64,000 nucleotides of DNA from Phyllobacterium chamaecytisi (lineage in GTDB: Bacteria > Pseudomonadota > Alphaproteobacteria > Rhizobiales > Rhizobiaceae), in assembly GCF_020164455.1 (NCBI RefSeq), contig NZ_JAIQWW010000015.1, forward strand, positions 110,996-174,995, given 5' to 3'. A model generated the notes under the pieces. It did no database searches and was not told the DNA's origin. It saw only the letters and a list, made by a program, of their open reading frames with translations. How positions within the stretch are numbered: the first letter of the stretch is position 1; each line of letters begins with the position of its first letter. Of this stretch, positions 1 to 7,958 are shown piece after piece. Both the position numbers and the translations under genes were made by a program.

Positions 1-1170
1 CAAGGAGGCCCGCAGAGTGGCTGTGTGCGATTGGCAGCTGCCCAGTCTGCACTGGGCCACGACGTTCACATCATTAGCTATGGCGGCACGGAAGTTGAAA
101 AGCGAGCATTCAAATCTGCTCAAGACGTTCCATTCGTTGCGCTTGTTCATTGGCACTTGCTGGATGATCCGGACCGGATGGAACAGATATTGTGCGTCGA
201 AGGTTCCCGCCAGCTGCGCCAGGTGTTGAAGGGCGCGTCGTTCGTCCACATTCATGGCGTGTGGGAGCCTATTCTCAGAAGTGCTGCAAATACGGCAAGA
301 TCGAGCCGCATCCCGTACTGCGTCCAGCCACACGGTATGCTCGATGCCTGGAGCATGAAGCAAAAACAATTGAAGAAGCGGATCGCGTTGCTTCTTGGGT
401 ATCGCAAGATGCTTGATCAGGCGCAATTTTTGGTGACGCTCAACAACGACGAATCCCGGCTGCTTGAGCCACTCCGCCTTAAAGCACCGACTCTCACGAT
501 ACCGAACGGCATATTCTTGGAAGAGTTTGCTGATCTGCCCGACAGAGGATTTTTTTGCAACCGGCTTTCTCTCGCACGTGAGAAACGTGTCATTCTCTTT
601 CTGTCACGGCTGCATACCAAGAAGGGGTTAGACATCCTCGCGGACGCTTTCAAAATCATCGCCACATCGCATCCAGACGTCGACCTTGTTGTGGCAGGTC
701 CTGATGGCGGAGCCCGGGAAGGTTTCGTATCCCAGATCGATCGACTGCATATCGCGGATCGGGTTCATTTGATCGGCCCCATCTATGGCGGAGACAAACT
801 GCGCGCATTGGTCGATGCCAGCTGCTTTTGTCTTCCGAGCCGCCAAGAAGGTTTCAGCGTCGCTATTACCGAGGCTCTGGCTTGCGGCCTGCCAGTAGTA
901 ATTAGCGATGCGTGTCACTTTCCAGAGGTTGGAATGGCAAATGCCGGCTTGGTGGTTCCACTTGATCCGGCCGATGTTGCTTCCGCGCTCGCAGGTGTCT
1001 TGGACAATCCGGCAATGGCGTCGACCATGGGGCAGAATGGTCAACGGCTTGTGCGCGAGAATTACACATGGCCGCGCATCGCCGAATTGACGATCCAGGG
1101 ATATACTCCCAATCACAATCCAAAGACTCTATCTAGCACAGGTAGACTTGTGGCTGCTACGGATCACTGA
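1..1170 (+). CDS. GT4-family glycosyltransferase, 5' end cut by window
   Basis: Retaining glycosyltransferase of the GT4 (GT-B fold) type that adds a sugar during cell-surface polysaccharide synthesis; donor and acceptor cannot be read from sequence. The frame is open to base 1 and the first residues (QGGPQSGCVRLAAAQSAL) are the Gly-rich loop that normally follows about ten residues of beta strand, so the true start lies just outside. Of 389 visible residues, the C-terminal half carries FLSRLHTKKGLDIL, a GPDGG turn and the nucleotide-sugar EX7E motif in RQEGFSVAITEALACG (Glu about 283 and 291). It runs convergently into the acetyltransferase gene on the other strand, with a 7-bp overlap at the 3' ends. 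Family assignment is firm; the precise role is not. Confidence 0.9.
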   Translation, partial: QGGPQSGCVRLAAAQSALGHDVHIISYGGTEVEKRAFKSAQDVPFVALVHWHLLDDPDRMEQILCVEGSRQLRQVLKGASFVHIHGVWEPILRSAANTARSSRIPYCVQPHGMLDAWSMKQKQLKKRIALLLGYRKMLDQAQFLVTLNNDESRLLEPLRLKAPTLTIPNGIFLEEFADLPDRGFFCNRLSLAREKRVILFLSRLHTKKGLDILADAFKIIATSHPDVDLVVAGPDGGAREGFVSQIDRLHIADRVHLIGPIYGGDKLRALVDASCFCLPSRQEGFSVAITEALACGLPVVISDACHFPEVGMANAGLVVPLDPADVASALAGVLDNPAMASTMGQNGQRLVRENYTWPRIAELTIQGYTPNHNPKTLSSTGRLVAATDH

Positions 1171-1757
1171 GCTGCAGCATCCCGGTTGCGCCCTTTGACA
1201 GCTTTTGCCGGATTTCCAACGTAAATTGTCCATGGATCGAGCTTGCTGAAGGCAACTCCCCTGGCACCGAGCACCGCTCCCTCGCCAACGATGACCCCGG
1301 GTCCCACAAACGCTTCGGCTGCGATCCAGGCATTGGATCCAATTGAGATGGGCCTGCTCTTCAACGGAAATCCTGGATCATTGACGTCGTGGGTGCCCGT
1401 GCACAGATGAGAACGCTGTGACACGATGGCAAAGTCCTCAAGCGTGATTTCCGCGACGTTGTAACAGATAACACCCGGTCCCATGGAAGCGTGCTGTCCC
1501 ATGGTTAGGTTTCCAGGCCACCATATCTTCACGCTGCTGCGCACGATTGCGGTCGAATGAATGCGCGCGCCAAACCGCCGGAGGAGCCAGCTTCTCCAGG
1601 GATATAAAAATGATGGCGTCCAGGCTGCAAGCAATATCCAGCAGATCGTCCAGAATAGTCTCATCAGCCGGAAGCGAAATGCAAACGTGGCACCGCCCAA
1701 GCGCGGCAGGGGCTGCGCCGTGCTGTCGAATGTTGGATCGCTGTAGCGTGATCGCAT
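1164..1757 (-). CDS. WcaF-like hexapeptide-repeat O-acetyltransferase
   Basis: Left-handed beta-helix acyltransferase, probably O-acetylating a sugar of the polysaccharide made by this cluster. The 197-residue protein has an N-terminal amphipathic or membrane-associated stretch (MRLFWTICWILLAAWTPSFL) and then hexapeptide-repeat turns from about residue 75 to 185. CTGTHDVND contains the His expected at the active site of this family, and the end has the usual YVGNPAKAVKGR signature. I chose the ATG at 1757 because it follows an AAGGAAAG ribosome-binding site and lies 13 bp after the stop of the upstream polymerase gene; a longer frame to 1793 would overlap that gene. Last gene of a minus-strand operon. 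Confidence 0.88.
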   Translation of the reverse strand: MRSRYSDPTFDSTAQPLPRLGGATFAFRFRLMRLFWTICWILLAAWTPSFLYPWRSWLLRRFGARIHSTAIVRSSVKIWWPGNLTMGQHASMGPGVICYNVAEITLEDFAIVSQRSHLCTGTHDVNDPGFPLKSRPISIGSNAWIAAEAFVGPGVIVGEGAVLGARGVAFSKLDPWTIYVGNPAKAVKGRNRDAAAQ

Positions 1758-1770
1758 GATATGACTTTCC

Positions 1771-3063
1771 TTATCGAGCTGTTGCCACGCCAAAATTGGC
1801 AGGAAGCGACATTTCGCTCGAATAATACGGATGGAGATCTGGCGAACGACTCCGGCACCACACCAATGTCGGCAGCAAGAATATCAGCATGTGAACCCAG
1901 ACAGTCAGAACCCAGTCAGTCTGGTGTGATATGGCATGAATGGCGGGCACGATCGAAAATATGTATACGAGTTGAGCCGACATCTCTCCGCTCTTTGCCG
2001 AGGCCCACAAGCGGCTCATCAGATAGGCGAGGAGAAGAAATTTCAGGGCGCCAAAATACCAGAAGGACTGGAACGCATCGGCCATGCCCGTTTCCGTCGT
2101 GCCGGTCAGCGGATCGTAATCACGTGCTGCGACAGGCATTTTCATCATGAGTGATTCTTTGAACTTCGCTCCGACCAACTGGGCTGGTACATAATTGAAG
2201 ACCAGCCTGTTCCAGTGGAACTTGCCGTAGTCGAAGTCCATCGTCTCTTCTGTGTGATGGAGGCGCCAAATGGCGTTTCGCATTTCCGGACCACCATTTT
2301 TCAGCAAATCATCGAAATTGGCGGCGACATTGATTTGGGCGATGTCCTGCCACACGGGCGCGGAATTGGCCCTGGTAATCGTGCGATAATCACCCATGCT
2401 ATTTAGCAGGACCGTACCGATAAGAACGCCCGCCAGCATGACGGTTCGCGGTATGACCCAACCTTTATAATACCAGAATGCCAGCGCAAAAATGATGATT
2501 AGCTCGACTGCTTCTGCGCGCTTTCCGGTAACGACAATCCGGTCGAAATAAAATATCAGGTCGACGCCTATGATGAACGCAGCGGTCCACGAATAACGGC
2601 GAGCAAAACACAGAACGGCGATGGCCATGCCATAACTCATGAATCGTGCAAAAAAGAGCCACGCGACCGGCGCGCCGCTGATCTGCACTCCAACCATCAT
2701 CTCACCTGGCAACCGGCTGAGCTTGAAGTAAAAATACGCGCCTGTGAGAGAAAGAAAAAAAGCCGCGATCAGCAGGCGTTTTTCATCGAAATCCCAGCGA
2801 AAAAAGGCAAAGGGCCTGGCGTTTGAGGACCATCCCAACCAGCACATCGAAAGACAAAGGATCGTGAAAGCGATCGTCTTCGCATACCCGCCTTCCGGAA
2901 GAAAACGATCATCCGCCAGTGCCGGAATCTGCGGCAAAATAAAAGCGAAGGTGATAACGCCCACCAGAAAAGGAAACTGATAGATGCGTTCGGGCTTCAG
3001 CATGCCCCACAGGAGTAGCATGAGCACCGTTCCCAGCATTAGCCATGTCAGAAGCCAGTTCAT
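1771..3063 (-). CDS. Wzy-like polysaccharide polymerase, multi-pass membrane protein
   Basis: Integral membrane protein of 430 residues with about ten to twelve hydrophobic segments starting at the N-terminus (MNWLLTWLMLGTVLMLLLWG). It resembles O-antigen/exopolysaccharide repeat-unit polymerases, which join lipid-linked oligosaccharides in the periplasm. The long hydrophilic stretch in the second half (about residues 205-310, with GDYRTITRAN and RLHHTEETMDFDYGK) fits the periplasmic loop that carries the conserved Arg residues in such enzymes. Its ATG overlaps the TGA of the YdcF-like gene (ATGA), implying translational coupling. These proteins diverge strongly, so the call rests on topology and context more than on motifs. 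Confidence 0.72.
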   Translation of the reverse strand: MNWLLTWLMLGTVLMLLLWGMLKPERIYQFPFLVGVITFAFILPQIPALADDRFLPEGGYAKTIAFTILCLSMCWLGWSSNARPFAFFRWDFDEKRLLIAAFFLSLTGAYFYFKLSRLPGEMMVGVQISGAPVAWLFFARFMSYGMAIAVLCFARRYSWTAAFIIGVDLIFYFDRIVVTGKRAEAVELIIIFALAFWYYKGWVIPRTVMLAGVLIGTVLLNSMGDYRTITRANSAPVWQDIAQINVAANFDDLLKNGGPEMRNAIWRLHHTEETMDFDYGKFHWNRLVFNYVPAQLVGAKFKESLMMKMPVAARDYDPLTGTTETGMADAFQSFWYFGALKFLLLAYLMSRLWASAKSGEMSAQLVYIFSIVPAIHAISHQTDWVLTVWVHMLIFLLPTLVWCRSRSPDLHPYYSSEMSLPANFGVATAR

Positions 3064-3734
3064 ATTCTCGCCTCCCGCGACGGGAATGGCGCCGGAATGC
3101 GGGTGGATTCCAGGCCGAGAAATTGGCGAACGGCGTACCAGACCGTCTTTGGATACTCTTTTATGATCTGCATTCCATCGGGACCAAATGCGATCTTCTC
3201 GAGTGGCTGACGTGGTTCCACTGGAATCGACATCCAGCGGATATCTTCGGACGCAGCCTCAAAACTCGCTATGGCTCGGCGCGAGTGATACCAGCTCGTC
3301 ACGAGAACGGCGCTGCGTACATTCATTTGCTTGAGGATCGGTGATGTAAAAAGCGCATTCTCCCAAGTCGTTCCCGACTGGCACTCGACGGAAATGGCAC
3401 TTCTGTCGACCCCTTGGTCGACCATTGCTTCGCGTATCCAGTAACAATCGCCGTCGCCGCTGACCAAGACCCTTGGCGCGACACCCGTCTGCCACAAGCC
3501 TGCGGCTCTGGTGGCCCGTGAGGGACCATCTCCGCCAAGAACGACGATCACGTCGGCTTTGCCGATTGGATCCCGAATTGTCAGGAGCGGGTCGGCCAGG
3601 AAAAGCGCCAAGGGGGCGGCGGATAACGCCAGTACCGCGGCGAGACCAAGGCCAGCGAAGAACCACTTGCGCGATCGCTTGCGAGCGCGCCGTTGCCGAA
3701 TGCTCAATCCAGGGTGGGTTTGGGTGCGTGTCAT
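3060..3734 (-). CDS. YdcF/SanA-like DUF218 protein
   Basis: Membrane-anchored protein of 224 residues. A positively charged N-terminus (RQRRARKRSRK) precedes one transmembrane helix at about residues 25-48. The DUF218 domain follows, with VIVVLGGDGPSRATRAAG, VLVSGDGDCYWIREAM, GTTWENALF and TSWYHSRRA. The family occurs in envelope and polysaccharide loci; its biochemical activity is poorly defined. Both ends overlap neighbouring genes by 4 bp (ATGA), so it is translated as part of the 5760-to-1164 operon and may act with the polymerase. The family call is secure. Confidence 0.88.
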   Translation of the reverse strand: MTRTQTHPGLSIRQRRARKRSRKWFFAGLGLAAVLALSAAPLALFLADPLLTIRDPIGKADVIVVLGGDGPSRATRAAGLWQTGVAPRVLVSGDGDCYWIREAMVDQGVDRSAISVECQSGTTWENALFTSPILKQMNVRSAVLVTSWYHSRRAIASFEAASEDIRWMSIPVEPRQPLEKIAFGPDGMQIIKEYPKTVWYAVRQFLGLESTRIPAPFPSREARI

Positions 3735-4564
3735 ACGGAAAGGCCGAGCTCTCGCCGCTGCAATTCTCTCATCTTGATAACGATCATGTATTCATATGAC
3801 GCGATGAGCCGGCAATAGTGATAGCCCTGCCAGCCGTCGAGGAAACCGCCGCGGAGAAAGTACATATAGGCAAATCTGGCAGCGGGACGAAATGGCAGGC
3901 GGTACGAGAACTCCTTGAGCGCCCGCCGTCTGGCTTCTGGCGTGGCACTCAAGAAAGAGGTCCAGGGAATTTTCTTGCTGCGCAGGATCTGCAGGGACTC
4001 GCGTGCCTCGAAACCCGAATAGCGGTTATGCTTGTCGAACCAGGCGGTCATTCCCTTGTTGAAGCTGTAGTGAACGAAATGCGATTGCAGACGCCCGGTC
4101 GGACCATCGCCAACGGGACGCGAATGACATTCGCGCTCATACTGGATACGTTCCGGTCGGGCGAGGCGCGTAATCCACGTGGGATAAAGGCTGCTATGCT
4201 TGATCCAGCGACCCATGAACATGTTTTTGTAGCGAGCGCTGAACATTGCTTCGGGCCTGTCCGGATCGGCAGCGATTGCCAGCATTTCGTCGCGTAGGTC
4301 CTCGGGAGTGATCTCGTCAGCGTCGGGCATGTAGACCCATTTGTGCTTGAATTCGATTTCCTTCAGTCCATACATGCGCTGTTTTGTTTCAGTCTCATAC
4401 TTGTGTTGATAGACGCGCGCGCCGGCGGCCTTGGCAATCTCGAGGGTTTTGTCGGTACTATAGGAATCCAGCACGACGATATCGTCGCACCATGTCAGCG
4501 ATGCCAAACAGGCCGGCAAGCTCTCTTCTTCATTCAAGGTCATGATCAGGACGGATATTGACAA
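3731..4564 (-). CDS. GT2 glycosyltransferase, WaaE/KdtX-like
   Basis: Inverting GT-A transferase that adds a sugar to a lipid-linked or LPS-core acceptor at the cytoplasmic face. About 277 residues with the nucleotide-binding LIMTLNEEESLPACL, IVVLDSYSTDKTLEIA and the metal-binding PDADE (DXD-like) motif near residue 90. FVHYSFNKGMTAWFDKHNRYS in the second half is typical of the WaaE subgroup. Start: a TTG at 4564 has GGAGT seven bases upstream and is preferred; a GTG at 4579 is in frame but has a weak ribosome site. It sits 26 bp after the WecA-like gene and overlaps the YdcF-like gene by 4 bp. Confidence 0.88.
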   Translation of the reverse strand: MSISVLIMTLNEEESLPACLASLTWCDDIVVLDSYSTDKTLEIAKAAGARVYQHKYETETKQRMYGLKEIEFKHKWVYMPDADEITPEDLRDEMLAIAADPDRPEAMFSARYKNMFMGRWIKHSSLYPTWITRLARPERIQYERECHSRPVGDGPTGRLQSHFVHYSFNKGMTAWFDKHNRYSGFEARESLQILRSKKIPWTSFLSATPEARRRALKEFSYRLPFRPAARFAYMYFLRGGFLDGWQGYHYCRLIASYEYMIVIKMRELQRRELGLSV

Positions 4565-4590
4565 GGGATTACTCCACACTTTTGGCTAGC

Positions 4591-5760
4591 TTAGACGGCG
4601 TCTGAAAACATGCCGGCGTTGTTGTTGGCATTAGGGGGCGGAGGCGTATGAACGATTTCTGCACGTATTGGAGCAGGCGGCATCGGGTTCAACTGGGCGA
4701 CCGCCACTGAATGCGACTGCTGAACCCAATCTGTACCCGCCTCGCTCGAGAAAAACACGAAGGCGGAATGCGCAGCTAACGGTATCAGCAAGGCCACCGT
4801 CATCAGATAGTTCGAAGCTTCGATAATGATGCCGAAGCACCCGATGCCGCCGCAGAACGCCGAAGCTGCAAGAATGATGTTGGTCGTCGTCCGTGGGGAC
4901 ATCGACCTGTCGAGCAAGAGATGATGAAGGTGCGAGCGATCGGCCGCCAACGGACTGCGGCCTGCATAAAGCCGCCGGACGATCAGGCTGAGCGTATCGA
5001 TCACGGGAATTGCGACGATCCAAAGGAGTACGGAAAACGCAATATGGGTATTGGTCGACAAGCGGATTATCAGATAGGCGATTGCAGCGCCTAGCGTCGT
5101 GCTGCCGGCATCTCCCAGGAATATCTTGGCGCGCGCGATCCAGGGGCTGCGCATGTTGAATGCAAGGAAACCACTGACTGCAGCCAACAGCACGACGATC
5201 GGCAGCACCAGTTCGCCCGCGCCTTTCCATCCGGCGACCACAGCGAGCCAGAAAAGAGCCACGGCCGCACTCCCGCCCGCCAAACCATCTATGCCATCGA
5301 TCATGTTCCAGGAATTGATCAGGCCAACTACGAACAAAATAGCCACGACCGTAAGGAGCAGGAAGGATATGTCGAGAAGGACAGGCGGAAGTGCGATACC
5401 GGTCACAATGGTCGATCCTGACAGAGGATTGACCAGTATAATTGCTGCAACAAATTGCGCGGCAAGACGCTTCGTTGCCGAGAGTTCATTGCGATCGTCG
5501 ATCACGCCAACAATGATTGTGATGAGGAGGCCGACCCAGAAGTTCAGGGCGAGTAGCGGCTCATTCCCCTGAACGAGCATGACCATTGCGAAGGCGGCGA
5601 ATATAGCGATACCGCCGCATAGGGGCACGACGCCATCATGCAATTTTCTCCTGTCAGGATAATCGACAAGAGAACAGGCGTGCGACACCTTCTTCAAAAC
5701 AACGATCAGCAAGGCACTGACTGCCATAGCTGCGAGACAATTGGTGATCCAAACAAACAA
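4591..5760 (-). CDS. WecA/MraY-family undecaprenyl-phosphate sugar-1-P transferase
   Basis: Polytopic membrane enzyme that starts a repeat unit by transferring a sugar-1-phosphate (often GlcNAc-1-P) to undecaprenyl phosphate. The 389-residue protein has about eleven hydrophobic segments. It shows VDYPDRRKLHDGVVPLCGG, the Asp-rich VGVIDDRNELS, NSWNMIDGIDGLAGG, FLGDAGSTTLG and the His-rich SHLHHLLLDR loop of the WecA group. I chose a TTG start at 5760: it has GGAGG with six bases of spacing, whereas the other TTG at 5796 has no ribosome site. First gene of the minus-strand operon, so it probably sets the sugar that begins this polymer. Confidence 0.9.
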   Translation of the reverse strand: MFVWITNCLAAMAVSALLIVVLKKVSHACSLVDYPDRRKLHDGVVPLCGGIAIFAAFAMVMLVQGNEPLLALNFWVGLLITIIVGVIDDRNELSATKRLAAQFVAAIILVNPLSGSTIVTGIALPPVLLDISFLLLTVVAILFVVGLINSWNMIDGIDGLAGGSAAVALFWLAVVAGWKGAGELVLPIVVLLAAVSGFLAFNMRSPWIARAKIFLGDAGSTTLGAAIAYLIIRLSTNTHIAFSVLLWIVAIPVIDTLSLIVRRLYAGRSPLAADRSHLHHLLLDRSMSPRTTTNIILAASAFCGGIGCFGIIIEASNYLMTVALLIPLAAHSAFVFFSSEAGTDWVQQSHSVAVAQLNPMPPAPIRAEIVHTPPPPNANNNAGMFSDAV

Positions 5761-6152
5761 GACACACCTCCAGCTGATTGTGCATCCCTCGTGCAAGATG
5801 TTTTCACCTCGTCACGGCCGTACGGAATGCTTTTCATGGAGAATACCGCTGCCATTCACGCGGCACCATTTAGGAGAAGTGAGAAGCAGTTCCTCCTGAA
5901 GGATGAGCCCCGCTGTGTCCCTTTGGACTAATAGAATCGCGCGTATAAAGGGCTATTCTGGGTAAATTGGGTACTGATAGGCCACCATCGTTACTCCGTG
6001 TCACGGTCGCGTCACGTTTGGTTACATAGCCTTGCTGATCCGCAAGTATTAGCAGCATAAAACAGAATTGAAGTGGCCTTTCAGAAACTCCTTTCGAAAT
6101 AAGATAAGTACAAGGGGAATACTTCTTTCACCAGGTGGCGTAGGGTATGAAC
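5761..6152. promoter_or_regulatory. Divergent intergenic region with GTCACG direct repeat
   Basis: 392 bp between the WecA-like gene (minus) and the first LuxR gene (plus), with no credible gene. It should hold both promoters. Positions 6000-6016 read GTCACG-GTCGC-GTCACG, two identical hexamers 11 bp apart, about 136 bp upstream of luxR1. The same arrangement lies upstream of the second LuxR gene. The tract 6040-6120 is AT-rich. GGCGTAGGG at 6138-6145, just before the start codon, is also shared with the paralogue. The regulatory role is inferred from this conservation. Confidence 0.5.
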
Positions 6153-6935
6153 ATGAGTGTAACAGTTGCGCGTATGGGAACTGACCTTATTCAGCAAGGA
6201 TCCCCGGTTGATGGCGGATCGAAATTCCGTGGCGGCATATTTATTCATGCCGAAGCGGGAGTTGTTTTCCAGGGGTTGATGCAATCTCTCGAAAGAACCT
6301 TTCCTGATATTCAGGTCAGCCTCTCGAATAACGTTGGGGACACGGGCACACCCGATCCCAATGTAGGCCTCGTGCTGCTTCACGCCGACTTTGCTTCCGA
6401 CGTGGTCGACTGCATTGCCCGTTGCAAAATGCGTTTCCCGAATGCATCCGTTACGCTGATGATCGATGAGAACAGTCCTTCCACACAGGAACTCACCGGT
6501 CTTTTTGACAGCAAGACAATCCAGGGGCTTCTGCCCTTCAGCTTGAAACTTGATGTTTGGCTTGCGGTCGTCTGGCTACTGCTTAATGGGGGCGATTACT
6601 ATCCCTCCACCATCATCCGTTCGATGGAAAAGTCACCCAGCGCGTCTGGTAAGGTACCGCAGCTCTACAATCAGCCAGATAATGCTTCCAACCGGGCATG
6701 GCCCGTCAAAACGCTGACATTGCGTGAACACGAGATCCTGCAGCTTTTATCGGAAGGCCTGCAGAACAAGATCATTGCAGACCGCCTGACGCTCTCCATC
6801 CACACGGTCAAGGTTCATGTGCATAATCTGATCCGCAAGTTGCGCGCGCACAACCGCACGCAAGCGACGGCGATCTATCGCAACAGCATGAACCATCATG
6901 GAATGAAACCCTTCGACACGACAGTTGTGCACTAG
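6153..6935 (+). CDS. LuxR-type regulator with pseudo-receiver domain (paralogue 1)
   Basis: DNA-binding regulator of 260 residues. The N-terminal 135 residues look like a response-regulator receiver fold (GGIFIHAEAGVVFQGLMQSL, DPNVGLVLLHADF, SVTLMIDENS, IQGLLPFSLKLDVWLAV). The position expected for the phospho-accepting Asp after beta-3 appears to be His (VLLH), and the beta-5 Lys appears to be replaced, so classic phosphorelay is unlikely. The LuxR/FixJ helix-turn-helix is at about residues 185-245 (TLREHEILQLLSEGLQNKII, IHTVKVHVHNLIRKL). Start 6153 is preferred over 6147 because it gives proper spacing from AGGG and matches the paralogue's MSG/MSV start. The stop codon TAG overlaps the first two bases of a MITE-like element. 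Confidence 0.9.
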   Translation: MSVTVARMGTDLIQQGSPVDGGSKFRGGIFIHAEAGVVFQGLMQSLERTFPDIQVSLSNNVGDTGTPDPNVGLVLLHADFASDVVDCIARCKMRFPNASVTLMIDENSPSTQELTGLFDSKTIQGLLPFSLKLDVWLAVVWLLLNGGDYYPSTIIRSMEKSPSASGKVPQLYNQPDNASNRAWPVKTLTLREHEILQLLSEGLQNKIIADRLTLSIHTVKVHVHNLIRKLRAHNRTQATAIYRNSMNHHGMKPFDTTVVH

Positions 6936-7202
6936 GTCGTGTGGACAGTTATCGATTGGAGCGTGGTATGAGCAAAAATCGCCCAGTTCCAGGAGCGAGC
7001 CCGAAGGCGGAGTTGTTCTCCGTCGAGGGCTTGCGACGCCGAAATGGGTGATTTTGGCCATATCCCTTTGGGACGCGGCGGATTTCCGCCCTGGCTTTGT
7101 TGAAAAGCCCTTGTGGTGGGAGACACCACAGCGGTCTTTTCGCCTTGCCAACTCAGAAATCCGGCTCGCGCCACGCCCAATCGCTATCTGTCCACACGAC
7201 CT
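6934..7202. mobile_element. 269-bp MITE-like element with terminal inverted repeats
   Basis: The ends are inverted copies: aggtcgtgtggacag at 6934-6948 matches the complement of 7188-7202 perfectly, and the match extends to 26 bp with two mismatches (to about 33 bp with one indel). No credible transposase frame exists inside; the open frames in both directions have no recognisable motif. A weaker internal inverted repeat pairs 6970-6990 with 7050-7066. No convincing target-site duplication was found. The element starts inside the stop codon of luxR1, so its insertion probably set the present end of that protein. I do not assign it to an IS family. Confidence 0.75.
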
Positions 7203-7293
7203 GACCCAACGGTCAGTCCAACTACCTCTAATGCAGGCCTTCTACCTCAAATTGGCGGCTTGTACGGTCTCATACCAGATGTAAGATCATAGC

Positions 7294-7542
7294 ATGACGC
7301 TATTCCAGCCACATAGATTCGATGATCAATCGAACAGAACCAACGAATGCAAGAGCGCCCTCCGGGCAGCATTTGAGGAATTGGTGGATGACGCGTTGAC
7401 CGCCGGTTGGGACAGGTATGAGGTTTCCCTCGCTTTGTCCGAACTTGGCGAACAACTGGTCCAGGCGACAGCTGAGAGCGCCGGTTCGGAAGCCGACATC
7501 GCCATCGCCAAAGCCATATTCGAAATCAAGCGCGCGTTCTAA
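7294..7542 (+). CDS. Small hypothetical protein, 82 aa
   Basis: Acidic, probably helical protein with no cysteine, signal peptide or membrane segment. It reads as a real protein (ELVDDALTAGWDRYEVSLAL, LGEQLVQATAESAGSEADIA) with normal codon use, but I do not recognise a domain. It lies between the MITE-like element and the SARP-type gene, on the same strand as both regulators. Function unknown. Confidence 0.6.
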   Translation: MTLFQPHRFDDQSNRTNECKSALRAAFEELVDDALTAGWDRYEVSLALSELGEQLVQATAESAGSEADIAIAKAIFEIKRAF

Positions 7543-7958
7543 AGCCCCATTGGAAATGGATCAGCAGCCATCATGACTATTGCATGACAGTGCTTCCATT
7601 CTCTTATATTTCTCCACGTGAATTTCTCTTGTGTATAGCTTTTTGAATATTGTGATCTGTAGTATTTTAGTGACTCAATCGAATTTATTATTTACTAATC
7701 AATTCTCTTTGGAATGACCGCAGCCATGGCCGCGTGAGGAAGGAAATTGACGGCAAAGTCTCGAGTTTCAGCGCTTTATCGGGTCATTGCGCTTGCCATG
7801 AGGAATGCCTTAATCCATAGTTATTAGACTTTATGCTAATACTCCCTCTAGTGAACTATTTGAAGCTATAGTAGAGTTAATGGCAAGACAGAACGGCATT
7901 AATCGATTGACAGGGCTACGTATACAGAAAATCAAATAAAATCCGGGGTTTAGGCGGA
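7543..7958. promoter_or_regulatory. AT-rich region upstream of the SARP-type gene
   Basis: 416 bp without a credible gene, clearly more AT-rich than its surroundings (especially 7590-7700 and 7800-7945). It should contain the promoter for the SARP-type gene and possibly for the downstream peptide genes. I found no long inverted repeat. The low GC fits recently acquired DNA or a silencer-bound promoter, but that is inference. Confidence 0.4.

Noticed and set aside
6925..7284. 119-codon frame and its antisense partner within the MITE-like element
   Set aside because: They span the terminal repeats and show no transposase motif.
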